Below, in pieces: positions 21,301 to 33,352 of a DNA stretch of 64,000 nt. The position numbers and the translations under genes were made by a program. The stretch is from Erythrophleum ivorense. Its lineage: Eukaryota; Streptophyta; Magnoliopsida; Fabales; Fabaceae. Location of the stretch: the NCBI GenBank assembly GCA_026724425.1, contig JAIUCV010000009.1, forward strand, positions 15,201,294 to 15,265,293, in the 5' to 3' direction. Under the pieces are notes generated by a model that saw nothing but the letters and a program-made list of their open reading frames with translations, was not told the DNA's origin and did not search any database. Position 1 is the first letter of the stretch; every line of letters starts with the position of its first letter.

Positions 21301-22983
21301 ACACATACAGAGCCCTCAAGAGTATTGTCCATTCCTTCCTGGTTCGTGGGTCTTTGACCCTACCTTTTCGGTTCGTTGGGGTTTGTTTCTTCCCACTTAG
21401 CTCACAGGAAAAGCGCACTCGTGAGGGGGAGGATTCTCCCCACTTATATGAGCTGTTCTTAGGACCATTCCATTCAATGTGGAACTTTACATTCCACCCC
21501 CCTTGGGGGCCAACCCATCCTCGAGTTGCACATTCGAACAGCCAGCTTTGATACCAACACCTTACAGAGCCCTAGACGATATTGTCCCTGGTCCGGCCAT
21601 GTTCGAAATTAGGGTTTTGTTCCTCTTAGAAGATGGCTTCTCCCATTAGCTCCTAGGAAAAGGCCTCGTCGAAAGGGAGAACTTTGCTCCCACTTATAAG
21701 GACCTAGTCCAGGACCTTCCTATCCGATGTGGAACTTTACAATCCACCCCCTTTTGGGGCCAAACCGTCCTCGGGTTGCACTACCGATCGAAACCTGGCT
21801 CTGATACCAAACACCTACAGAGCCCTCAACGATATTGTCCCTAGTCCAACCATATCCGAAACTGGGTTTCGTAGCCAAGGTTTTGTTCCTCTTAGAAGAT
21901 GGCTTCTCCCATTAGCTCCCAAGAAAAGGCCTCGTCAAAAGGGAGAGCTTTGCTCCCACTTATAAGGACCTAGCCTAGGACCTTCCTATCCGATGTGGTA
22001 CTTTACAATAAACATCAATTTTTCTTATATTCAACACTTTTAGCCATGGAAAATACTAACATTATAGGTTTATTTTCTTAAATCTTGCATAAATGCATCA
22101 CTTTAAGATTCCAAACTCAAATTCCATCTTTAACATAGTTGCTTAATTAGAAACATCATAAAAAAGCAAGGAATTCAGGTTCAAACCATGTACTAACAAA
22201 CTAGCATTATAACATCATTTTTCATGGTTCCATAATTATGTAACAATCTTCAAAAAGTCACTACAGAGCTCCAAATCATGCAAATTAGGACTTTATGGAA
22301 ATTCAGGACATGAACAACATGCTGTAAAAATTTTAGCTCAAAATAAGTTTGTTTGAGCCACACAAATCTAATGGAACAATAACATTATTAGAATTTCATG
22401 CATACGTAGATCTGAAACTTTAGAAATGCATATCTTGAACTACACAACTCCAAATTGAGTGATCTTGGTGGTTATGGAAAGCTTATAATGCCAACTATAT
22501 GCCTATAAAATTTTATGAGCATTATAGTTCATTGGCCCCTTAAATATATAGAAAAGTAAAACTGATCAAATGAACAGTGACATGGCAACTTTGTATTTTT
22601 TTTAGCCAACTTTGAAAAATCATAAGAATCCTACAGAGCTTTAAAAATTGTGTTCTTTGACTCTATAATCTCAATGGGATATAATTTCCTACCAAATTTC
22701 ATGCCCAAATTCATTCATTTAGTCTGATTTTGGTCAGGGTAGATTATGGCTCAAATTGTTACCAAGGTAGTATCAAATGGTCTAAAATGAATTCTTACAT
22801 AACTTGTGCCCATTTGAGCATGTCCAAAAGATAAAATATAGCATGTATGACCATTTCATGAGGTCCCAAACACCATGCATCTCAAAATGACTTATCTACT
22901 TGCCATTATACACATACTTCCCATGCCACATACATACCCAAATCACATAATATTGCATTTCCACCACTATAATTGATAATTAC

Positions 22984-25900
22984 TGTAACACCTTATATTT
23001 CTGGCTTATTTCTAACACATTCCCATGCTTTACATCATCAATTCCATAAAAGAAGTAAAAATCCATTAAAATAATATTTTTTCTTGTGTTGCGTCATATA
23101 TAAAAATTTCATTCGGTGTCACGCGGGCCATGTAAGCTCATACATCATATTCTCATATTTAATTGCATGAATATAACTCATTTGCACCATAAAATGTGGC
23201 CTACAACTCATTGAACTCAAAGGAAAACTCAAAATATTCATGCATATTTTCAGCCAGAATTTGGCTCTTTTTTGATTAAATTTTAAAAATTCATAACTAA
23301 TTCTAGAAAAATCAAAATCTTGCATTCTTGACCATTATGGAAAGCTATGGATGTCTACTTCATACTAAAAATATTTTCAGACCCTAACATCCATTACAAA
23401 GGATGTTTGACATCCAAAATGGTTCAGAGATTAAACTACTCACTGGTACTATCACAGATTTCTGTAGCAAATTTGAAAATGTCCAATTAATTTCAAAAAA
23501 ATTCAATCTATGCAAATAATATCAATCTAGAAAGATGTGGATATTAGTTAGAGGGAAAAAATAACTTTAGACTAGCTCAGGCACACCTAGCCCTCAAAAT
23601 TTAATAAAACAGTAACTGAGGTCGGGTGAAGCTCTTGATGTTGGATAGAATCTTTAAAAATTCATATCTCCTTCTCTAGACCTCCAAATGAGGTACTTCC
23701 AATTGTCACAAGTCATTGGGAATGTCTATGTTATCTGTATAAAATTTTGTAGCAATTGGACATCATTTGAGCTATGTGTGATAGATTTCATTTTTGGACC
23801 AATATGAACAGTAATATGACCAAAACTAGAAAAAATTTCAACTTTGAAAATTCATCAAATATTCTGTAGACCTCTAAAAATTATTTTCTTTAGCTTTGCA
23901 AAAATCTCTCAACAAGCTCTAATTTCATGCAAAATCTCAAAGCAAAAAGAACTCATTTGGCTAAAAAGTGACATAAGGTTTCATTATAGTTAAATTTGGC
24001 TCCATATAGGATACCAAATTGTCCAAATGGCTTTTTTTGGGGTTTGACACCTTTTGAGCAAATCTAAAAGCATAATTAGGACCTTTGTAGGCTGTCCAAA
24101 TGGTCCCAAACTCTATGCATCTCATTTTGGCCATTTCATCCACACATATGCATAATTCCATAATACCATTCATGAAGCTACATTGTCCATACACACTCAA
24201 TTTACATTTTAGCATTCACACATCATATTCTTTCACTTATACATCACATATTATCATAATTACACATGTATAAGAGGTCATAGACCATATACATCATTGA
24301 ATTACATCATTTGACATATCTATGGTCTTAAAGAATAAAAAACTTTGCATTTTATTGTCATCTTCTCATCCTCAAAGTGGTTGGCTTCCATTACCTTGTC
24401 CACTTGATCCACCTAGCACGTTAGATCATTTAAGAGGAGAGAATGAGATTCAAAGAATCCCAATAACTCATCTCCCATTCAATCATACATAATGGATGCA
24501 AACAAGTCTCATAATTGCATGTATGGTTATGTTAACATGTGCAAACATTTAAGAAGCATTTTTATCATTTGAGAATGTTATACATAGCATACAAAGGCTT
24601 GCCAAGCAAGTGGATTGGCCTCACCCAATTTTTTATGGATATTGGACTTGCCTCACCCATTCTTTAAGAGATTCTTGGACTCAACCATACTCTTGGGAGC
24701 CCATCTTCTTTTGGGAGACTCTTTACTTTATCTCAACCAATCTCAAGGGTTCTTGACTCATCTTTACCATGGCTAAGGGTTCTTGGCCTCATCACACTCA
24801 AGCAAACCCAAACACACATCAAAAATATCATATAAAACATAATATGTCATCATAAAATCATGGCATATGAAATCATGTTATCATACTTTTCATGGCTTAA
24901 AAATACATATACACACATTTTAAGATAAGCTAAGCATACATCTATGTATGAGAGAAGGTGGAGAGAGCTATCTTGTACACAATCACACACTTTTCTCTTT
25001 GGATTCAAGCTCTTTTTTTCGGCCCCACACATACACACAAAATTTATGGAAGCCAATTAGGTTCATGAAACAAATTCTAAGGCCACACAACTTGCTTAGA
25101 CACTAGGTCGTTCTATAAACCCCATTATAGTCCATAAATACACCTAATGAAGCAACACCCCTCATTTAATTTCTAAGCTCCATTCTTTCCTTTTAAATAT
25201 GATTCTTGACTCTTTTTAAGTCTCTTGAAGTTATCACACAATTAAAACAAAGAGCTTAACTACATGTTGCTTCTTTAAGTCATAATATGGAACCTAAAGT
25301 ACTAACTCACTTTCTATGATTTTTAAATTTTTTCCAAGGCCTCCTCTCATTTTTATTCATCATATATGACTCAAGAATGGACTTAGAAAAATTTAAAACT
25401 CTCCCTAGCTAAGAAAACCCCTTTTGGCTGAGATATAGGGCAATTTTGGCCTTCTTGGAGCTTTCTTTGTTTTCTCAAAGGGAGATACATGTAAGGATCC
25501 TCTTAGGGATCTTGGGAGTTCATTTAAAGTCTTAATTAGACCTAAGAATCATCATATAAAATCAGATTTTACAAGGTGTACTTGAAATCCTAAAATTTGC
25601 ATCTTAAAATCTAATGGTTTATTGTTAATTCTCTTTGCATATTCTTAATCTCCACACCCTTTTTCTTTAGAACCACCCTTGGTTCTGCCTAAAAAATCAA
25701 CTACTCTTAAGTCTTCTTAAGTGGGGCGAAATGGTGGAGAAGGGGAGCAAAGGGTAGCAACCATAGAAGAAGAAAATACCTTGTTTTCATAGCTTTTCTC
25801 ACTTGAATCTTGTGTTCTTTGAGCTCATCTCTTCAAATTCGAATTTTCCCCTCAATTTCTCCTTTAAAATACATCCATATACTTCCTTATAATCATAGAA

Positions 25901-26691
25901 AATAAAGGAGAATGAAGGAGAAGAGGTTTGGAAGAGAAAGAACATGAAAAACTACTAAATTTTCATACCTTAAGCTTTTGATTTCTTCTCCTCTTTGCCT
26001 TCCTCTTGTGCGCCAGTCTCCCTAGGGTTTTCCTCTAATTTTGGGCAGAACTTGGTCATGCAACATGAAGGGAGAAGAAAGGTGCATCATATATATAGGT
26101 GGGAGGAAGTTACACTTTTCAAAAATTTTCATTTTGCCCTTTGTTCTTGGCATTTTTGTTTCTCCTTTGTTTTAGCTCCTTTTTGAGAACTGTCTTTTCC
26201 ATTATGAAATTTAGGTTCCCAATTTAGTAAAATACTTTTGGAATCACTCAAATCAGAGTTAGAACCTTCCCGAACAAATTCATCAAAGTTTGGGCATACC
26301 TACATTGAAAAATATCCACTGGAGGGGTTTTAGTTGTCTCGGAGCTTTCCATGATTTTCAGGGCTTTTGAAAACCCCAGAGAACTCAAAACTTTCATTTA
26401 AAAAGCCCTCCTGTGTGAATTCCAAAATTTGCTTAAAATTACAAAAATACCATTACGTTTCGTAAGTTTTTCGTAAGAAATTGTTTCTTTATTCTAACTT
26501 TGTTTTTCTTTCCGTCTAAGCCTAGGATTCTCATTTTTAGGAGTCTAGAATGCTTCCCAACTTTTTTGGGACCTTAACTACGTCATCTTGGGGGACTTCT
26601 TTTTGTATCTGGTGAATTTTATTCGTTTACAGAGAAACTATACGTTACGTTTCTCACGTTTTCTCTCATTTTCAGAAAACCGGATGTTACA
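22984..26691 (-). mobile_element. Solo LTR B
   Basis: The 3708-bp unit runs in plus-strand order from TGTAACACC to GGATGTTACA, between identical ATTAC copies (22979-22983, 26692-26696). There is no internal domain. The minus strand carries CTATATATGATGCACC near 26084-26098 as the likely TATA region. Copies F, G and H belong to the same subfamily by their terminal sequence (for example TTCATTCGGTGTCACG near 23110 in B and near 60713 in G). It interrupts LTR I. Confidence 0.92.
24447..24459. promoter_or_regulatory. LTR dyad GATTC-AAA-GAATC (copy in B)
   Basis: The family dyad with an AAA spacer, inside solo LTR B. Confidence 0.5.
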
Positions 26692-26890
26692 ATTACAACA
26701 TAACCTCATACTTTTACATATGTTGGAGCTTTTACATTGCAAAAATATCAATTACAATTTCTTATTGACAATATAATACATAAAAACCTAAACCATTGTC
26801 AAAGTCCTATAATTCATGCATGTTGGCTTCTATTCTTAGCCTCTTGAGATTTCCCTAGACATGATTAGAAATAATATGGGGTTGGAAGGA

Positions 26891-26903
26891 GATTCTAAGA
26901 ATC
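26891..26903. promoter_or_regulatory. LTR dyad GATTC-TAA-GAATC (copy in I)
   Basis: The arms are intact and the spacer is TAA, different from that in B inserted nearby. Confidence 0.5.
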
Positions 26904-28935
26904 TCAATAACTCAATCATCCTTCAAATACACTTATATGACATGTTAACATGTCAAAGAAAGTAAGCATGTATCATATTCATTAAAACATCAAACATAAT
27001 CATATTCATGAAATCAAATGGATCCATAGAAGTCAAAATCAAGCTCTGAAGACTTTTGGTTTAACCTCACCCAATTATGTGGGACTTTATATTAGCCTCA
27101 CCCATTTTAGGGACTTTTGATTTAGTCTCACTCATTCCATAAGACCTTTGGCCTTGTCTCACCCTTACTTGGGGACTTTTGGCTTTACCTTACTTAATTT
27201 AAGAGATTTTTGGCATAATCTTACCCATCAAGAGTTAATCACATTTTAAATGCATTTTATAAGACATAATGATATGATATCATCAAACCAATAGCAATGG
27301 GCATGTTTCGTTGTTTAAACATACATACAAGCAATCAATGATAATTAAACAATCAAGATAAGCATATAAGAATGGATGAAGAGCTACCTTTCTCAAGAAT
27401 CACAAAATTCCCTTTTTGGTTTATACTTCCTTGCCTTGACCTTACACGCACACTTAGGAAAAGCTTGATTTCTTTAGTCTAAACATATCAAATAAGATAC
27501 AATGATATCAATGGAACCATCTCTAGCCTTATACAAGCTTTATATATGTTACTTTTAGTTTTAGCCTTTCATATGGCTCCATATTATAGTATAACGAAGC
27601 AAATCATATAATTCATCATCTTGGCTCCAATTTTTCACGTAATCTAAGTCATATATGAATCCATTTAAACCCACTAGAGTCATCACAAATTCAAATCAAG
27701 GAGTCGAACATCAAGTTACTTCTTTATATATAATGGAACCTTAAACTTCTAACTTTCAAATTATGATTTCTAAATTCAAACCAATGATTCCTTTTATATT
27801 TATAATTCATATATAGACCATTTCTATTGTTAAAATTAAAGAAAACTCTCCCTAGGTGCTTCCTTTAAAGCTTGGCCAAAACACCCACATATAATGGCAC
27901 TTATAGAGTTTCATTCATTTCTCTTGGGAATTTGACATCCATGAAGCTTTCTAGGTCTCTTATGAATTCAAATATGCTTTTACATAAGTTAAATTATCAT
28001 TAGAAAGTTTTATAAATCTTTAGGTGCAATCAAAATCCTAATGTCTATAACTTGTTATTTATAACTTCTTTTTTAGTTTTATTTGTTTCATATGATTCCT
28101 CATGCTTCAAAACCCCATTTCCTATCAAGTTTGGACCAAAATCAAACTCCATACATAAGCCCTTAAGTTTGGCCAAAATGGAGAACTCCATGGAAGAACT
28201 AAGAAAGCAAGTTATTCAAGATAAAACTTACCTTGTTTGCTTCCTTGTTAAATGGTGTTTCTCAAGCTTCCAAAGTTTTCTCCAAAATCTTCCTTCTATC
28301 TATTGAACTAGCCACAAAACACCTCATTTTAGAAGTTTAAAACCATGAGAAAAGAGAAGAGAAAGAGGAGAAGAACTTTAGTGAAGGGAAGAGCATGAAA
28401 AAGTAGCAAAATCTTACCTTTTTTGGCTTTAGTTTCTTCCTCTTTGCTATGGAGCTTGGTTCTGGTTCTGTTCTAAGGCAGAGTATAGTCATTTAAAATG
28501 AAGGGAAGAGGTGTCATGCTAATACAAGAAAGGAGGGAGGTTTATAATAACAATTTCCAAATTCCAACTCTGTTCCTAAATTTTGGTTTCCCCGTTTGAG
28601 TTCATTTCAAATCCTTTTTGAGAGCCTTTTTTTTCCATCATAAAATTTAGGTTCTTTAATTCATAAAATACCTTTGGTTTCACTTAAATTAGATTTAAAA
28701 CCTTACTGAATTGTCCAGTCAAAGTTTCGACCAATCAATAATTTAAAATGCTTACAAGAAGGGTTTTAACTATTTTAGGGGTTCCTATAGTTGTTAAATT
28801 CTCTATAACCCTAGAAAGCTAAATTTTTCTATTTAAAACTTTTTTCTTTGAGCTTTTAAAAAGTTATCTGAAATTACGATTTTACCTTTCTATACTTCAA
28901 AGTTCATTTTAGAGTTATTCGTGAATTCACTTTAG

Positions 28936-29458
28936 AACCCTAATATTTTAACATTCAACATAAGTAAGGTTAAAAATACTCTAGAAGTAAGATGGGTAAA
29001 ATAACAAAGAAAACAAAAATAAGCACAAGCTAAATGAAGCAATTAAAACACAAGAACCAAGACATGAGAATGAATGTAACTCAACTTAGGTATGGCAATT
29101 TGGAAAAGGTCAATGAATAGTTCAAATAACTTATTAGTAAGCACTAGCAAACATTAAAGAATAAAAATCTTATAGAACTTTTTTTTAAAACTATTTGTTT
29201 CAATAATGCAAATTCAAGAATTGTGATTTAGCCTTTTTTGATCTAATGCTCTTTATTTTTCTTTTATCCAACAATCTTTTTTTTGTGTTTTTTATTTTTC
29301 ATTTTTTTTCTTTTATAAACTAGGGAAAAAGAAAGCAATCAGGGAAGATGGAGGACCCTAAAACAAGGAATAATTGAAGACAACAATAATAAGAATTCAA
29401 ATTTAGAGGAAAAAAAATTAACAAGAACAATAGGAAAGAACCTAATTTTAAAAGCCAT
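28936..29458. other. Gene-free stretch next to a copia-type LTR
   Basis: AT-rich sequence with long T runs near 29270-29320. In minus-strand order it lies just downstream of a primer site, so it may be the leader and start of an otherwise deleted copia element. No gag or protease motif is visible. Confidence 0.4.
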
Positions 29459-29470
29459 GCTCTGATACCA
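29459..29470 (-). other. Primer-binding site (tRNA-iMet) of a copia-type element
   Basis: The plus strand reads GCTCTGATACCA; the minus strand gives TGGTATCAGAGC two bases after an LTR end. The minus strand continues ATGGCTTTT. Confidence 0.85.
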
Positions 29471-29472
29471 AG

Positions 29473-29967
29473 TGATATAAACCTTTAGACAACGAATGCC
29501 TCCAACCCACAAGAGATTAAATTACAACCTAAGAAAACCAGAAAATCATATTGTAAAGAAGATTAAAGCCCTTGAAGAACAAGCTTCAAGAATTCTAATC
29601 TTATGATTGAATGCCATGAAGATAGAGATCTTTAGTAAGTTTGATAATAGGGTATGAAAGAGTCAAGAGAAAGTAGCTCATTCTTTGAAATTCACTTTTC
29701 ATTATCTAAATCTAATAAAAAACATTGTTCACGCATGCATATATACTTGCATACACACACATGAAAACAAAATAAACCCTAATAGTTAATGGAGTAAAGT
29801 TAAAAAACCTAAACCAATATGGATTCCTAGGCCAAGTAGGATTAGTAATATATTTACAATAAGAAATCATAATTCTTACAAAAAATAACATATAACATAA
29901 AACCAAGCATATAGTCTAAATAAAAATAATGTTTAACCTATTTACAATTGAACGACAAATCCTAACA
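29473..29967 (-). mobile_element. Copia-type LTR (495 bp)
   Basis: On the minus strand it starts TGTTAGGATTTGTCG at 29967 and ends TTTATATCA at 29473, next to the primer site. TGTTAGG...TATCA with a tRNA-iMet site is usual for plant Ty1/copia LTRs. No second LTR and no pol sequence were found, so the element is truncated to its 5' LTR plus leader. Confidence 0.72.
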
Positions 29968-30470
29968 AATGATGAGGTCTAAACACTTGAGTAAATTCTA
30001 ACCCTCACACCTCCTATTGAGCTTGTATCACATGCACTAGGGTTGATTCTCCCTTCTTTAAGCTTATAGTACCAATTGTTGCATTGCTTTACAAATTAGC
30101 CCAACAAGATTAAATTAATATTTGCATTGCTTCCTTGATTCTTTTGACTCTAGCCCATGTTATTGGCTCATCCAAAATATGCAAAGCATTCTTAAATGCT
30201 TGTCCACCATGATTCTCATCAAGGATTATATTGCACAAAACTAAAAATTTGAGAGATCTATGATTTACTTTTAAATTTAAGGGAATAAATTAATTTCTAT
30301 GTTGAGGGAGTTGTTTACACTTTTTTATTTTCAAAACATTAATAGCTCAAAAAATTTTATTTAAATATTGTCCACGCTTTAAGTATGGCAACACTTGACG
30401 TCTTCTTTTAGACTTCTACAATTTTTACTTATAAACTGATTTTAATTTATTTGTTAATCATGAATTGCAA

Positions 30471-30501
<31 letters not shown>

Positions 30502-30843
30502 AATATATATATATATATATATAGACACGTTTTTCCTTTGTCTAAACTCTCAACCTTGTCAAATTTTGATAACGTGTAATGAGATACGGATTGCACGTGC
30601 ACAATTTTGAAACACAGCATATTATTTACATCTGTTGTAATACTAAATAAGCATCACAACAGAGAAATGGTACAAGAATTGAAAAAACTATGGAAACAGT
30701 CGCAGGGGTTAATTGTGGCTACTATATTTATGGGTGGACATGTGGAGAGCTTTAGATTTCTAGAGTATAAATTTTGATAATAAAAATTTGTACAAAGATG
30801 TTGAGAAATAATTTCAAGCCATTTATATATATTATTCCATTTC
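29968..30843. other. Spacer 3' of the AMT pseudogene
   Basis: No gene is seen. It includes a (TC)n(TA)n microsatellite and, from about 30654, the former 3' flank of the AMT gene. Confidence 0.45.
30475..30524. repeat. (TC)n(TA)n microsatellite
   Basis: About 27 bp of TC alternation is followed by about 22 bp of TA. Confidence 0.95.
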
Positions 30844-31390
30844 CTAAGTAGTGATGGGAATAGAAAGCCGGCGACGGCACATGGAAGGAAGTGTTGGGTT
30901 AATATGGAGACGAAGAGGGACTCGCATTCTCTCTCCATCACCCCACAACGGATAGGCTTCTTCTCCATGAGCTGCATCATCACCAACCTCGAGGTCCTCT
31001 TCGATCATCCTAAGATCCACCATTCGGCTTATGAGAATACAGAGGAGGCTAGTGACGACGGCTTTCCACATAGTAACAAAAATTGCTCCCAGGAGCTGAT
31101 ACCCTGCTTGCATGAACCCTAGACCTATGTTCCTATCTAAGAAGCTGTATAATAAACCTGGACCGTAAGCCATTTCAGTGCCATACATCATCCTAAGAAG
31201 GCTAGGTTTGGCGAACACACCAGAAAGGACTCCTCCAAGAATTCCTGCCACTGCACGAGTGTGGAACACCCCTAATGTGTCGTCCACAGTTTGGAAGAAT
31301 GCTAATCTCCTGTGCAGTACTATCATTGTGTACCATGTACCGAACCCGATAGACCTTCCATCATCACTGCTGCCCATGAATCTACCAACC
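30844..31390 (-). pseudogene. AMT pseudogene exon 3 with one-base frameshift
   Basis: Acceptor AAAAAG precedes GGTTGGTAGATTC. Joined in phase with exon 2 it gives PGAGLVDSWAAVMM, a good family match. The frame then shifts at GTAC-ATGG (near 31336) to WYTMIVLHRRLAFFQTVDD. The end motif GDDAAHGEEAYPLWGDGE is intact. After it about 25 unrelated residues precede stop TAG at 30844. Confidence 0.88.
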
Positions 31391-31749
31391 CTTTTTATGC
31401 ATTTAAGTTAAAGATTGATTAGAATGGTCAGGTCTTAGAAACATGTATCAACACAGATTTTTAGGTAAGGTCAATTTATAAAAAACACGAAGATTAGTTA
31501 ATTACACAAAGAAATGCAAGCATGTTAGAATTGGTAGATATTATAATTATACCATTCATGACTTTTTATTTAAAAGTTCAAATTTTAATACAAAATGACT
31601 TTTGACATGCTATGTGGGGTCGACTTGCGGCCACTATTCTATTAACTAAAAATCAGGTTTAAATATATAAGATAAGTTTGTTCTTTATTCACAATTTTAA
31701 GTCCATTGGTCCAATAGGCCTTTATGTGAAAGTGTGTATTATCTATATG

Positions 31750-31783
<34 letters not shown>

Positions 31784-32331
31784 GTATAACCTCAATAAAA
31801 ATTATCAGAATATACATTAGTTAACATATTTATGATTTGATAGCTCTTTTTTGTGTGTATTTTTTTTTTTTCAATATGGAGCCCACTTTGATTTTTAGTT
31901 GCTTGTGCATTTACCTGTAGTTATGATAAAACTCCTCATATATATATTCTCTTAAAATTTTAAAATTTAAAATTGTATTAGTTTGACGAAGAGATGCTTC
32001 TATTTAAAAAGTATACCTAACATGCTTAATTATATCTCTCTTCATGAAGGTCATTGTGGGTACTCAGAAATACTAAGTAATCATAATACTATCATTTAGT
32101 TGTTGCCATGTAATATTTCTTTATTTTTTATTTTTGCCAAAGCTGTACAATTTAATTTTAAATTATGATTGAGTTAAATATAAATTTTAGATAATAACTA
32201 TTTATTTGTCAAGATAAAATTGCTACGGGACGGGCTTACATTTTAAAAATGAGGTATCCCTGAAATAGATTTTTGGTGTGATGAATATTGGAAATAGGCA
32301 GCAAAATTTAGGTGTTTGTGATGAGGTATAC
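31391..32331 (-). other. AMT pseudogene intron 2
   Basis: A 941-bp GT-AG intron in phase 1. It contains a long TA microsatellite (31744-31788) and no other recognisable feature. Confidence 0.8.
31744..31788. repeat. (TA)n microsatellite
   Basis: About 45 bp of TA alternation with two TG interruptions, inside intron 2 of the AMT pseudogene. Confidence 0.95.
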
Positions 32332-32616
32332 CTGCGCCTGGTGTGATGCAAACGAGGCCAATGATCATTCCCTGGACGGCACCTATGACAGAGCTCTTAT
32401 TATAGACAAGCATGTCCAGGGAAAGCCAAACCAGTAGACTCGTGGCAATGCACAAATGGGTGTTGAAGATGGCCAAGGATGCGATCCTTCCTGCTTCGAA
32501 TGGAGTTCCCCCATTGAACCCTGTCCAACCCATCCACACAAACCCTCACATCCAAGTATGTGAATTATGTTATTAGGAGGAAAGTTTTGCCTGTCATTTG
32601 AAATTCTTGGGCCAAC
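32332..32616 (-). pseudogene. AMT pseudogene exon 2 with one-base frameshift
   Basis: Acceptor ACAG precedes GTTGGCCCAAGA. Phase 0 joining gives HW-VGPR, exactly as in the family. FPPNNIIHILGCEGL is in one frame and WMGWTGFNGG in the next, so one base was lost near 32537. The exon ends TPGA-G with donor GTATAC at 32331. Confidence 0.88.
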
Positions 32617-32838
32617 CTGTCATCATTCACCCACATTCGCTCTTCCAGTAATCACTACCATATCATCATCATAACACACACTCCTCAACACTTTCACTCA
32701 CTCTATGCCTTATTATGCACACGATCCCGTTCTTTTTTCTTTTGTTTCTCAGGAGCATGCACACACTCTTCGGATATGAGACTAATTTTAGACTGTCCCC
32801 TCCCACAAGCGTTTTTACATGACCCCCTTTTATTATAC

Positions 32839-32876
<38 letters not shown>

Positions 32877-33352
32877 TTTTTTTTTTTGGTATATTGAATT
32901 TGAGATCTATAAAATAATTACTCACTCCTTTCGTTAAACCACTAAATCACATCTGGTGGCTTAGTTATGAAACCTTTCTTAAGTGGGGAAATGAGCTTTA
33001 CAGTAATTTCGGATTCGGTTTCGTTAGATTTTTCCTCCAGACTATCAAAAGGTATACACTCTATTGCATCAATTTTGTGCATTTAAAATTTTATTTTTAA
33101 AATGCTTGGAACAACACAAAGTGCTGTAAAGTGATATTGTTTCATCTCACTAAGCATAAGCCATTTCATAATAGCTATAAAGTACGAGTGCTTCAAAATA
33201 GGAATTATGTTGTGTTCAACACATATCGGACTCTTGTATTAAAATTGGCACTTCATTTCATTGTACTTTGTGTGTCCGTTTCAAAATTTATAGTGGAATG
33301 AGTATGGTAAATTTAAGAGTCACAAAAAGATTAGGAGTGTGTTTTGAATTAC
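32617..33352 (-). other. AMT pseudogene intron 1
   Basis: A 736-bp GT-AG intron in phase 0 with a GA microsatellite at 32842-32874. Confidence 0.8.
32842..32874. repeat. (GA)n microsatellite
   Basis: About 33 bp of uninterrupted GA alternation followed by a T run, in intron 1 of the AMT pseudogene. Confidence 0.95.

Larger units (their letters stand above)
20106..22007. mobile_element. TRIM/SMART-like array 2, forward half joined to inverted half
   Basis: Forward LTRs start TGTAAAGTC at 20106, 20352, 20573 and 20836. The copies beyond about 20910 are inverted, with LTR starts (complement TTTACA) at 21235, 21491, 21741 and 22007. Primer sites are at 20508-20519 and 20768-20779 (plus) and at 21289-21300, 21545-21556 (one mismatch) and 21798-21809 (minus). 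G- or C-rich tracts precede each LTR on the matching strand. The LTRs are related to array 1 but diverged, and at least two sequence variants are mixed (CATCGGATGGAATGG and a shorter form near 21600-22000). The array truncates the gag remnant. The flanks TTATC and ATAAA do not match. Confidence 0.85.
22008..28935 (-). mobile_element. LTR I, split by solo LTR B
   Basis: The stretch 22008-22983 and the stretch from 26697 to about 28935 together make one LTR of the long family. The left part has the segment with AACTTTGAAAAATCATAA and ATTTCATGCCC; the right part has the dyad (26891-26903) and the promoter-side segment. Removing LTR B and one ATTAC copy makes the two parts continuous. The left end is cut off by TRIM array 2. 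The right end fades near 28935 without a TTACA terminus. It lies upstream of the gag remnant in the same sense, so it may be that element's 5' LTR (inference). Confidence 0.7.

Noticed and set aside
20057..21965. Several 70-140 residue frames in TRIM array 2
   Set aside because: Same reason: translations of the LTR repeat on both strands.
9225..22007. Cassandra-type TRIM with a 5S rRNA promoter
   Set aside because: I saw no 5S-like A-box/C-box sequence in the 193-bp LTR, so I kept the general TRIM/SMART label.
30844..31377. A 177-residue intact small AMT gene
   Set aside because: The frame is only the last exon after a frameshift; the first residues before WYTM are out-of-frame sequence.
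32243..32539. Functional AMT exon with start codon at 32539
   Set aside because: The codon is GTG inside an exon; the true exon begins at 32616 in another frame.
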